This document shows positions 46,542 to 58,252 of a stretch of DNA of 64,000 nucleotides, in pieces. A model generated the notes under the pieces. It worked only from the letters and a program-made list of their open reading frames with translations, did no database searches and had not been told where the DNA came from. Each line of letters begins with the position of its first letter. The stretch's first letter is position 1. This DNA is from Sthenelais limicola (Eukaryota; Annelida; Polychaeta; Phyllodocida; Sigalionidae), in the NCBI GenBank assembly GCA_942159475.1, contig OW804100.1:11654646-11718645 (forward strand). Direction: 5' to 3'. The translations under genes were made by a program, and so were the position numbers.

Positions 46542-49500
46542 TTAGAACACAGTCTCATACTGGACTAACGAAGCGTCGTCACTCTCCGTCAGCCAATCAC
46601 CGATCCCGATCTCATCCGGGTACTCTGGGTGTACTAATGCATGCAAAGCATCGATGTCCTTCCTTATATCAAATCCTGGTGAAGAGGATAACAACAGTTC
46701 TTCCGACACTAGCGACATCGTGTCTTTATTCTCGGAACCATTTCCAACTCCTCCTCCTCCATCGCCTTCTTCTCCTCCTCCTCCAGCTCCACTTTTACCT
46801 TTCTTTGGTCGCTTGTCGCGACAGACAACGCTACCATTGACTAAGGCACGCTTTCGGTGTTTGTAATAGCGATAACAGCTCGTCACCGAACGTTTCATGT
46901 AAAGTAAATTAGAGCCGTAAGTGGGCAGGTCAATAAGACAGAAGAAGGCAAGGAGTGCAGCTAAGACACTGATGACAAAGGTTCCCACTGCGATGGCGGC
47001 GGGACTGTCGTCGATTCCTTTCACCAAGTCTGGTTCCTCCGTCGGTGGCGGTGTGGTCACCATGACGGTGGTCATGTTCAGGGGGTCCTCAGTAGGTGGC
47101 ACTCCTGTCGTGTGGTAAAACAAGATGTATGAAGATTATTAAGATTGAAGATTACTGAAATTAAGACGAAATGTGTGACGGAAGTAAATAGGTTATTCAA
47201 ACGAGCACGTCTGATTATTGTTAGATCATATTACAATTCGCTCAATAATTGTAACAAAGATTCTTTGTTCCATTTTCTATTAGTTATGTTGCATTTAACT
47301 CATTATATTCGTTCATTGTTCTATAATTATTTGCAATAATATCCACAGACCAATGTAGTGATACGTCTTATCGTTGAACTATGTACGTCTTCTTAATAAT
47401 AATATGGCCCAACAAATGTCTGCATTTGTGTATAAATCATAAATGTACCTTCACCTGAATAAAACAGTTATAAAGATAAATAATAATGAAATAAAACATC
47501 AGCAGATAGCAGCCTTGGAGTGGACATTCTTTGCATCGTAATCTGATCATGGCAGGCAGGTCAGGGTCTATTCTTTCATATGCGAACAAAGTATATTGCT
47601 ATTGCTTGGATGGCCTGCTGCTACTTCCTCTAATAAAGATTTTACACTGTCCCATTCATTTCTCGTAATACAACCCTAGGAAAACCTTTTGTGGATAGGG
47701 TACTTAATTATCTAAAGTTGTTAGTGCGCATATTGATATTTAAGACTGAGGTCTAAAAGCCTTAAAATAAGATTACAATATATTTTAAGTTTTATAGTAG
47801 CAATCCGTGTGCTCTATCAAAATACAATATATATTGGCGATATCATATTTTGTTCCCTTTTAGCTGGCGATTGTTTTGAATAGTGTACACAAATAGTTGC
47901 ATATATGATTTACAAAAGATTGTAATCATATTAAGGAAAACATTATGTGTGGTATGTGGGAATAAATAAGATTTTATGAAAAATTACCCCTGTTGTCTTC
48001 AGTTAAAAAAACATCGGAAAATTGAGATCACTCCGTCAGACATGGTGTTACAAAGTATACTAAACTATCATTCATTCTAATTCTGCAATATTGAGTTAAA
48101 AAAACAATTTTAAATAAAAAGCTTTTAAAAAGTATATATTGTATACAACTTGTGTTTCCTCTGCATGGTATTACACACATTTACACTGTGCTATCAAATG
48201 GGAAAACATGTGGCAGAGAGATTGAGATAAAACAGGACAAGATGAGAAATGTTTAAATTAATACCTGTTGCTTTATCTTGTTAATCTAAACATTAATAAT
48301 AGTGATAGGGAACGTGAAACTTGTCATGGAGGACTTTGATACCTGTAACCCCTTTAATGTATCTGTTTTGTGATATCTAGGCGGAAATATAATTGATTAA
48401 CAAATCACATTTCTATAGATCATACTAGTTATTAGCTATATCCCGATTAACATCATAGCTGTGGCACATACTCAACAACCAATCAAAAACAGCTTACCTG
48501 GACACGTGATCACCTCCACTTTCACACAGGGACGCCCTCCATTAGGCTTAGGGCGAACCTTTATTCTGTTGGCATACACCGTCGTCACGGACCTCTCTAC
48601 GTAACCCTCTTTCTCTGAGGTAAAATTAGACGGTTCTTCCTCCTGAAGCATAACACATACACGATGATGCAATTAAAGCAATCTAAGCTTGCGCTAACAA
48701 GGGAATATGTGTACATGTTAAAACATTGTGGAGTTGTGATCTAATATTCATGACATAATATAGTGGGGAGATAGTACTGTGCTTTGGTGGTTCTTTTCTT
48801 TACATGCGCCTCATTTGGCAAAACGTTTGTCATTATAATGTTAAAGTGTTTTGATTGTGTAAGCCACTGATCGACTATGGTTTCTATGAGAATTTAGTCT
48901 CATTTACTTCCTTCAACTATTGTGTAAATTATTAAACACTTATATCGATTATGTTGTAAACCTCAGAAAGTGTCAGTAGTAGGCTTATGTTAGTTTAAAA
49001 CATTTTACTTTAGGCCATTGAGAATATTCCACATGTGTGAAATGTAACTTGATTAAATACCTATTAAAGCAAACAATGTCAGATCAATTTGCTTCAATTA
49101 CATTTATATGGCGTTTTAAGGTATTGTTTAATGAATTAAAACATGGGGTAAATGGTTAGATATATATTAAAGGGGATGCCTTAATCTTTTTAAAATTGAA
49201 ATTGTAATGGATGGTGACAAAATATGATCTTATGAAGCGCAGTTTGGTTAAGAATAATAATGCTGAATGAAATATACTGTAATAGTCATCTTGATTGTGG
49301 ACGAGAAAACAAGTGGCAGATGAAACTATATTTGGTATGGCAAAGATACGGTTTTTCCTATCGTTTCTTTGATTTAGACTTAAGATCATGTTATGGACTT
49401 ATGTATGAGAAAGTTGTTTCAGAATTACTGTAAAAGAGGTAGAGGTATAACTGGAAGTAAACACAATTAGACATAAACAGAAAACAATAGCGTAAGGTTA

Positions 49501-52500
49501 ATATTGGATTAATTCAGAGTAGGAAATACAGTACAGAACGACATAACAATAAATCATATCTCTGCATATCCTTTGGACAAAACATTGACGTAAACTAGAT
49601 TTTGATTGCGATCATTCAGGGTTTGATTATTCAAGTTCATACTTACTGAGAGTATTTTCCAGAGTCTATATTTTTCTACAGAGTATGAAAATATAAAAGG
49701 ATGAGAGAAAGAATCCCCTGCTGTGTAGGTAGTTGTTAGGTACACCAGTCGCACCTCTGGTATGTCAATCTGTTTGGGATAAAAGGCATTCCTGTCGAAA
49801 TACATTGTTTTCACGAAATAGAATTAAAACAAGATGGACATATCTACGAGGAAATTACTAAATATCAGGCTGGTAGTGAGTCTATCCAATACCTTTATTT
49901 GTCAGGGGAATCATTATTGTGCATTTCGAATCTCCCTTTATTAATTAAAACCTGTCACGTTTAGGTGTTCTGATAAACTGGTATATATCTAATATATATA
50001 TTTGATCTATCTTGCCTCTACCACAATTTCATTTTAGATTATATACCTAGACCCTTTCATTGTCATCTTTTATTTCTTATTTTAACAGGACATGTGAAGC
50101 TCATAGAGCTGGTATTGCTCTAGTACCTGCCAAGGTTAGCCACTCGGTCCAAAATCAGCGATTTCATACCACACAGCCACCATGTATCCATAATTCCCAT
50201 TACGTCTTTTGTTCAAATCCAGAGACACTATATAAGACCCAGTCTTACCTCTATCTGTACAGTTCCTCCTGCGTGTGAGGCCACCCTGGAGCACCAATTG
50301 CCCCCCTCCAACATGGACATGGTGCCCCGGTCAGGGTGGTCACGTCCTGGTAACAGTAGTAACGCCGAGTAACCTCCAGCAACAATGGCTAGCTGCTCGC
50401 AGGGAACTGTATGCAACAACAACATTGGGTATTTATACAATGATTCATTCACAGTGATACTCTTCCATAGTTCAGTGCTGTACTATGATTACAGTGAGCA
50501 CAGGTTCCATTGATGCTCACACAGTGGTGCAAGAATCAGTAATTTTACAGTGGGCGCCCATTACAGCATCCGTTTATCTACTTGTTTGGGATCCTTCTCA
50601 TAGTGTATAGATCGTCTTCACTATCCTTAGGTAGTATACTAACACATATTGCTGGGAGGAGACACACAAGTATATTGTTTCTAAATACTGGGTGGTTTTC
50701 TCAATAGCCCCGGTATGTAGACCAGCGAAACATATATCACAATTTTGTGTGCAGCACCGAGCTTAGCAAATTAGTGTAGGCGAAATTGCGCATTATCGAT
50801 GCAATATGCTTACAGATTAAATAGTACCTCAAACGTTAAGAGATACATGGAAAATCTGAACAATAGGAGAATATTAAATGATAGGGAAAATAATAAAAGT
50901 ACTAACAACTGTACGCCTGATATCAACAAGTCGTAACAATACCATTTTCTAGTTTCCATATCAATTCTCTTAATTGCCTTACACCTTCTATACTGTGTCC
51001 TACGTTTGATCATAGTAACCTCATCACCACTTATTAAGTATAATTTGATATGATATTTCTTATTCTATTTAGTTATGTATGCATGCTGGACCCATAGTCA
51101 TTTTACTTTCATTGTATATGATTTATATAGATTATGTTTATCGAGCGATCCAAGCTAACCCATAATTGACAGAGTTAAAGCAGCATTCCCAGCTTATTTA
51201 CTATTTTGTAATCTTTTCATTCCCACAGCATTCGAAACCAAAATAATACTATTGTCATAGATTAGATTGTGAGGACGGGACGATCTGTCCCAGTTATCAC
51301 TTTAGATAGGGCTGTAGTCTTACTACTTGGAGGTAACTCAGTTCACTCAGCCCACTCTCTCCATCACTCCTCCCCTCTCCCCACATTCCATTGTGATGGA
51401 TGGGACAGTTTGGGACGGACAGACCTGTCATCCACACCTTTCTACAATTTTATGTCTATTTCATTGCTTGTGTAGTATATATGGCCCCGAGTGGACTGAG
51501 TAAAATGGTCACTCTTGCTTGAACCTTCATTGGACGATGACTGTGAACCTGTATGGAGAAATAAACCTTGCCTAAACTGGATTCCTTCTCCTGATGTCTG
51601 TTTGATCGAGCATGGGCCGAGTCATCCCAACCCTAGCTCATGAAGACCTCTTATACCTATAGTTACTTAGATCGGTATACCTCTCCTCTGCATTGGCTGC
51701 CATGCTACCCCTTTCTTAGCCTGACCAGGGGAATGAACTATACTATTGACCCTAACTTGGAGCAACTGTGGCGTGAACCGGTCCAGAGTAACCAATCATC
51801 ACCTATTCTTCCCCCTAGTGATCAAATAATGAGCCACAATCTTCAACACGTCAACACTATTAGAAGTACACTATATCAAAGGGTTTGACAAGTTCTTTGT
51901 GTAAAACCAAATATTCCTCCAAATTACTGATCTCCCTGTGCATCACCTGTCTTGAACTAAGGCAATCCTTGATAAAATGTTAGTATATCATTGCCTAGGT
52001 AGGTATGTTGTACTTCCAATCTTGTACAGCAAAATACCAAAATAATGACTACTTTGAGAACAAACATGAATATGAAATGCTGAGGAAATACCAATGCGTC
52101 TTCTACTTTTTCAGTATTGATTCTATAGTACTATGGAGAATTGAAAAAAAGTGTGTTGAGCGATTACATCCTTCAATATCAACAAACATAGGACAATAAC
52201 TATTTATGTGATTTATCTTTCTATAATTATGACATACAAATTAGAGGATTTACACATGTATCTGTTATTATAGATTGATTTGCGGCCGTACTTGAGGATA
52301 ACGATAACAACCTACTAGTTAATACTAATAACTTTATTAACATCATAAGTTATTTACAAACCTCTATACTAAATGGTTTATAAACCACATATACATAGTC
52401 TTTTAACATCTACTGATTTACTCTTGCAAAATTGATAGAAGCAGAAATATAGCGTACTGGATGTCTCCTTTGTTGTGCTAATGGAGTGTGTTTCAGTTCA

Positions 52501-54987
52501 ATATAATATCGACTAATTATACTAACGAAATCATATTGTACCAAAACCCAATCCACAAGCAATGGATTTGGCAACATATGCCCCTCTCTCTCCCTCTCTC
52601 TTCTCTCTGTCTGTCACGTTCAAAGAATGCTTGGAAGCAATTAAGGTGATAACTTTTCATTTTGTTGAAAGTTGAATCCAATGTTGGTTATAGTTTAATA
52701 AAGGTTTGAAATAGTTAATAGGTATGAAGATGATATAATATTCAAAAGAAAATGTAGAATAGAAAGAAGAGAGGGATAATTACAAATAAGATATAATAGG
52801 AGACAAGTAGGCTTGCTTTAAGGCTTCGAGGATTTCTACTGTTGTTCATCGTTTAGTTATGCTAACGAAGGTTTGTTTTCGTAATTCTTAATAACACCTC
52901 AAAATCAGCTCTTATCTTTGAAATAATCTTCACAGTTGAGTTCAAAGTTTATATGTTCAGACCATCGCATGCCTCATTAACATTATTAAGGTTATTTACG
53001 ATACAATTACGATTAAGACCAGCAACAGAACGACTAACGTTACGATTACGAAAACCACGAGTAACGGTCATCTGATATCTGATATGGAATTACAGTGGAA
53101 CCTCTCTATTGACACAACCCTTGGAACTGAGAGAAACTGGACTTAATAGCGAGGTGGTTTCATTAGAGAGGTGTTTTTTATGCGAGGTCCCACTGTACAT
53201 TGGAAAATAATCAACACTGTGCGCTGTAACACTTTCATTCTTACATTCTTACTTAAGCTCAAGAAAATTATACCAAGTGTTTATCCCCAAACATATGATA
53301 CATAAAGATTTCCTGCAAAGCCTTGAGAGTGATACAACTAATTGGTGTTCCAGTGCAGGAAGGGAAGTTTTTCTTTTATTTAGTAGTTTTATACAGCAAA
53401 TCTTCTGTAAAAAGAACCGTCGAGTCATCAACAAACATGCACAGTGTACAATGAAGTTATACTAATCAATTGAAGACATTAACATGGAGATATGGGCTCA
53501 TGGGTGATAATTCATTACAGAATAACAGTGGTATTCCGCCCATTGCTGTGTCTATCTAGACCTAACTCTACATAACAAAGTCTAACCTAAAACTATAAGG
53601 TCATGAATAAAAAAGAAAACTAATTATATGGCTGGGCCAGTTGATTGGGTTGGGTGGTTTTGGCAGCGTGAAGGTACAGCATGATAAGTTTGTGTATGGT
53701 TGGTGAAAGATACGGACGAAACAATTTGTTCATTTGTGGCAAACTGGTGGACTTTTGCGACACCAGATGACTCCACCTATTTCCTACGCCAAAAAATGTT
53801 TATTTTCACCCATATTGTCTTAGAACAGTCCCTCTTGATTTAGACCATTACTCCTGAATTCAGTTGTTTAATCGTATTTATGGTTTCTGAAATATCATTG
53901 TAGTGTCAATGTATTAATCACTATTCGTGGGAAAGTATTCCTGGTTGGGTAATATTTAGTTAACAGCGACCTATATACAACGAAATCAGAGAAAATAGTT
54001 AATCAGATGTACAGTGTGGAACTAATTAATACTGGTAAACATGCAAGAGATTGACTACATTCGGTTAATAATGGAGTTAGCCCAAACAGGCATGTCTGAA
54101 GGTATCAATAGAACTCAAATGAACTCAAATGAGAAGAAAAGACCCGCAAAATGTAACAATGAACTCAATCTGTCACCTTGCAGATAGGCCTAATCTAAGT
54201 GAACTTCACGGATTTATTTGGCATACGAGGCATGCTATCTCTCCAACGAGTGGCAAGTTTTCAGTCCCCTTAGTCTCAGCTTACAGTTTTATGAGTAGAG
54301 GACAGTAACGCTTCAAACAATAACTGATGTCGGCTCTCTACTATATTTACATTAAATTTAGATATAATACAATAGTTGAAAATGGCTGTACAATGTTTAT
54401 ATTTTTACAGTATTATTTAAAAAACTTTAGTGTGTAGGGTTTGGTGGGCCACCGTTGGCAATTTATTCCAAAAATAAGGGATCCGATTTAAGATTCATTT
54501 TCTGATTTGTTCAGTTTTATATGAAATGTGATTTAAATACTTTTCGACCTAATTCGAAATTTGTAGTATCAAAAGAGATATTTTAATTATTCTTTTTAGC
54601 ATATTTATACAGCCATTGTGGTGTGGGTAATCAATGAAGAAAATGGGAAAGTGACAGAGACAGGAAGTAAGTATGGCCACCTTTGCTTGAAACACATCAT
54701 TTATTACAATCACTTTCATACCTAAGCCGTTCCAAAAATACGTTCAAAGATAATTCAAATATAGATTAACGGTTCATAACAATTTAAGTGATTTCCTTAA
54801 ACGTTGAACTTTAAGAAACCTCTAAATCTAGATCTATACATACCTGGAAAATAACACATGTGGAAGTTGTTGTCATAGCAACAGCCCAGGTTCATACAGT
54901 CTTCCGGTCTGATGTTGAGGTTGCCACAGGATATCCGGTCTGGCAATTGTTGACCTGCGCAGTCACCAGGATCAGGTGGCTCATAAC
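46542..54987 (-). CDS. Trefoil and discoidin (F5/8C) single-pass membrane protein, exons n-4 to n
   Basis: Five exons whose splice phases all agree: 54987-54844, 50406-50249, 49769-49647, 48642-48498 and 47104-46542. Exon one is a P-type trefoil with all six Cys (CAGQQLPDRISCG, DCMNLGCCYD, MCYF). The next three build one F5/8C domain of about 141 aa, from PCEQLAIVAGGYS through GGTVQIE, IDIPEVRLVYL and FIFSYSVEKYRLWKI to ANRIKVRPKPNGGRPCVKVE and VITC. The last exon has a Thr/Pro-rich juxtamembrane stretch (TTPPPTEEP), a membrane span (AIAVGTFVISVLAALLAFF), a Lys-rich stop-transfer, a Gly/Glu-rich tail and a C terminus ...ETVF that fits a class I PDZ ligand. Role inferred: surface adhesion or matrix receptor. 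The exon before 54987 ends in phase 1 and was not found. Confidence 0.75.
50450..53092. other. Large intron of the trefoil gene
   Basis: AT-rich; no further exon of the gene or nested gene is evident. A CT microsatellite (CTCTCTCCCTCTCTCTTCTC) lies near 52580-52605. Confidence 0.4.
53093..53195. mobile_element. 103-bp MITE, pogo/mariner type, TA duplication
   Basis: The element starts CAGTGGAACCTCTCT and ends GAGGTCCCACTG, inverted copies with mismatches, flanked by TA on each side (53091-53092, 53196-53197). CAGTGGAACC termini with TA targets are characteristic of pogo-like members of the Tc1/mariner superfamily. It sits in the intron between the trefoil and first discoidin exons. Confidence 0.65.
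53198..54843. other. Rest of the intron between trefoil and discoidin exons
   Basis: No supported coding exon or repeat. Short open frames here lack family resemblance. Confidence 0.4.
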
Positions 54988-55265
54988 CTGAAATACAAGT
55001 ATTTTATATTATCTGTAATACGGGTTCTATATACACCACCTCTCACTCCCTCAGTCTATGAATGAGAGACCATCTGCCAGATATGTTGCCTCCTAGTCCT
55101 AGTGCCACCCATAAACCTTCCAACCCACACTCTTGCTCGCTTCTTTTTCAGCGGTTTTTAGTGGGTTGGGTACAGGACTATTCCCAAATATTCTTTTGGC
55201 TATCACAAATTGTGTCATACAAGGAGGAAAACTACCGAGGTCGCCACACCTCATATAAAATCATA

Positions 55266-55470
55266 TCATTCAAGCAATGGCATGCATGTTTTGGACTGCC
55301 TTTGTCCGTTGTCAAAGGACAAACTTTGTTCCACTTTGTACGTAACCTTTACTTCATCGATCTTAAACGGTCTTGGGGGTATAACAACAGTAGACTTTGC
55401 CCCGGGATTATGTACCAAATAGCGCACCAGCAGCTCCTCAATGTTGGTCATTAGTACTTTAATGTATATG
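55266..55470 (-). other. Coding-looking open segment, family unknown
   Basis: On the minus strand a frame reads IEELLVRYLVHNPG and then FKIDEVKVTYKVEQSLSFD before a stop. Codon quality and the alternation of residues look like real protein, with a faint resemblance to the first extracellular stretch of Cys-loop channel subunits. An acceptor-like ATTAAAG precedes it but no good donor closes it. It could be a pseudo-exon or part of an upstream trefoil-gene exon. Confidence 0.2.
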
Positions 55471-55570
55471 TATGGTTCTGACAGAGTTCCGTATGAAAGG
55501 ACATTTATAAATAACGCCTTTTTCATTATATGACACAAAGTTAGAATTATATCACGTATTTATTCAATTA

Positions 55571-55896
55571 TACATAGTATTCACTGACGTCACGGCGCTT
55601 GCCGCGGCTTGCCATAATGTGGGTCAACTTATTTAGCTGCACATGAGTGCTCCAAGCCTCAAAAATGCAGTTTTCACCTCCGAAAGTTTTAGAGAATGTT
55701 ATATAAAGTATGCTGATAGGTTATATGGTCATTTTGGAGTGTGTCATGATGGAATAATAAGTATAATTGCCATTAGCAAACATTTGAAACGGGAAATCCT
55801 GTCAATCTAGTGTCTCCCGCTATCTATGCTGCCACACATTATGGCTGCCAGTGAGGAGAGCCGCTGACTGGGGTGACGTCATGTGAATACTATGTA
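55571..55896. mobile_element. 326-bp MITE with TTA target duplication
   Basis: TACATAGTATTCAC plus TGACGTCAC at the left (55571-55593) is inverted at the right (55873-55896) with one extra base. Both ends are flanked by TTA. Inside, CCATAATGTG and CACATTATGG extend the symmetry imperfectly. A TTA duplication suits PIF/Harbinger-type MITEs. The termini include a CRE (TGACGTCA) at each end. Confidence 0.65.
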
Positions 55897-56785
55897 TTAG
55901 TTAATTTAATTCATCTGTAGTATTTCTATCAAGTTAATTAATAACGAGTTGGCAGAAAAATGAAGAGCTGGTTCCTGTAAAACAGTAATGCAGTGAGACA
56001 CTGATGCAGCATAATAATTACCAGAATGAATTAATAGAACCAAAGGATGGATGACTCTAATGTATCAGGATTGTTCATGTTTTTCGTTTCTCGTCTGTCG
56101 TTAATTTGATCTTATGGACGTCTGTGAGCAGGAACAACTGGAAGTTTGTAGTCACTGTCTATTCACCATGTTCCAATGTTAATGGATATATATGTATACA
56201 TAATTGCAACACATACAATGTCCAGCACCCTCTCAAAACAAATACAAATTAATCCGCCCGCAGAACAATACATTTATATTGTTAATGGTAAAGGGAACAT
56301 TGTTCCCAGGAGTAAGAAGCAAACCTGGGAAAACCCTTTCCTGCAAGGTGACTGATAGCAAACGACCATTATCGAGATTATCGCCATCGTCATTTCCATG
56401 CTAAACCTATTCGTTTGTCTCTTTCGCTATAAAAAATGGTTACTTTATCGTTTCATCAATGATTGAGATTACAATGGTAGTTGCCAAGAACATGCTTATG
56501 GGTCTGCCGAGACTATGAAGCAAATTAGTTCCCTATTCTTGCCAAATCTTCACTTTCGGTCCTGGATTAGATTTTAATGGCATTGTTTGGACAAATGGCA
56601 ATTTCAAATGAGTCGAGCTCTATTGTAATTGCAATTTATTTTTTTCATTACAGGCAAACGATATACATGGCTCATCATATCCTTCACCTTCAATAAAGGC
56701 CGAAATTTCAAAAGGAATGAAACACTCGTGATCTTATACTTATGCCGCCCCTGCCGTTTTCTATTTAGCTCTCACTATTATATAT
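55897..56785. other. Intergenic, no gene seen
   Basis: AT-rich; nothing recognised between the MITE and the Ngaro element. Any 5' exon of the trefoil gene could still hide here. Confidence 0.35.
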
Positions 56786-57243
56786 ATAGTCTGTCGAGGG
56801 AGGCATTTTAAGCATAGCAGATATTTGAACGATTATATTATATGAACAATTGATTAATAATAACATGAAGGAGAGGTTTGGCGAACATAGAATATTTATT
56901 CCACCATAATAAAGACAATAATAAAGTTCAAAATTCAATGTTGACACAAGCAATATGGGTCTGTTCAGCCCGAGTGTGGAAGAAGGTGTGTCGGTTATAT
57001 GAAATGTTCCAATGATCCTGCGCTCCTATTGGCTGAGCGCGTCACGTGGTTGATGACCGTACACAAACAACAAGTGGGCGTGGCCTCGTCGCAGCTATAT
57101 GGCGGCAAGGTCTTGCCTATACATAGTCTGTCGAGGGAGGCATTTTAAGCATAGCAGATATTTGAACGATTATATTATATGAACAATTGATTAATAATAA
57201 CATGAAGGAGAGGTTTGGCGAACATAGAATATTTATTCCACCA
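56786..57243. repeat. Ngaro B2-A2-B1 repeat block
   Basis: B2 56786-56906, A2 56923-57122 and B1 57123-57243. B1 abuts A2 directly; the YR stop codon lies 32 bp inside from B1. The block would supply polyadenylation and the template for circle formation. Confidence 0.85.
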
Positions 57244-57274
57244 AAAACCACGCCAAACCCACCAAAATAATTTA

Positions 57275-58252
57275 TTATAATCTCGAAGATGTCTGAGCAT
57301 CTATAGTTAACATTCGTAAATGCGAAGGGGTTAAATATTGGAATACTACAGATGATTTCCAATTACCTCTCGATTTAATATCAAGAATTGAGGCTCCTGA
57401 AGCAGCCATAAAGCTAGCCCCACCTCTACGAAGGGAATGGGAGGAAAATTTACCTTTTAGACCTGCTTTAATAATCAAATTATTAAAGACATGCATGAAT
57501 ATATCATAGGTAAGAGGAGGGCAAGCAGGGCATGAGAAGAGGGGTACATTGGGAGGAGATTTGTGTGAGAAATATAATTTCCTCAGCCAACGTACAGCAC
57601 ATAAAGCTCTACAGCTAGTATTAGCAATGGGAATGATAAAGGGAACATCAGAAGTCTTTGAATACATTACCTTTACCTCCAGTCCCCATTCATAAAATTC
57701 GATATGGGACCTTAGTAGAGAGTGCTTAGACAAGGTAACATGAGAGACCCTTAACAAGGATCTAAACATTAGAACGATAGCAGACCATACTACTATCTGC
57801 AATGGGGATGATCTATCTACCACCAAATACATTCTTTTTAAATGGTTGGGTAAGAGAGGATCAGAGGGAGATGGGGCCGACCCTGGAATTTTAAAAATAC
57901 CCTGAATCACTGCTTTAATAGCAGGACTAGACAGGGACACAGTCGGTAGACCCAACATCTTAAGGTGAAAAATAACACCACACAGATAAGATACTACTGA
58001 AGATGCCTTCATAAATGTAGATAAATAGGCAGCGTACATACAAATTTTTTCCTCAGTAACTGGCAATGATAGGATATCAATGGATGACATGAAGTCTTGG
58101 TAAAATCTCCATTGATGCTGTCTTTGCTTTAGGGTAGAAGGGCACACAGAAGACTGACGAAGGTACAATACTCTACTTTTCCACACTTGTATTCCTAAAA
58201 TCAGAGAAAATACAAGAAGCACAACATAAGTGGGCAGCTCCAAGTATAACAT
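57275..58252 (-). CDS. Ngaro tyrosine recombinase
   Basis: The ATG at 58252 gives 325 aa, though the frame is open further upstream and the true start is uncertain. An N-terminal helical SAM-like domain (TLKQRQHQWRFYQDF to YLSTFMKASSVVSYL) precedes the catalytic domain. The active site is Arg168 (MFRSLLRVSH), His272-x-x-Arg275 (SSHSLRRGG) and the nucleophile Tyr306 (VVFQYLTPS). It should insert the circular DNA copy of the element. The frame is intact to the stop, unlike RT/RH. Its start overlaps the end of the RNase H frame. Confidence 0.8.
   Translation of the reverse strand: MLYLELPTYVVLLVFSLILGIQVWKSRVLYLRQSSVCPSTLKQRQHQWRFYQDFMSSIDILSLPVTEEKICMYAAYLSTFMKASSVVSYLCGVIFHLKMLGLPTVSLSSPAIKAVIQGIFKIPGSAPSPSDPLLPNHLKRMYLVVDRSSPLQIVVWSAIVLMFRSLLRVSHVTLSKHSLLRSHIEFYEWGLEVKVMYSKTSDVPFIIPIANTSCRALCAVRWLRKLYFSHKSPPNVPLFSCPACPPLTYDIFMHVFNNLIIKAGLKGKFSSHSLRRGGASFMAASGASILDIKSRGNWKSSVVFQYLTPSHLRMLTIDAQTSSRL

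Noticed and set aside
46654..47118. Plus-strand open frames opposite the last trefoil-gene exon
   Set aside because: They are mirror frames of the Gly/Glu-rich tail and Thr/Pro-rich stretch; the minus-strand reading has phase-matched splice sites and a membrane span.
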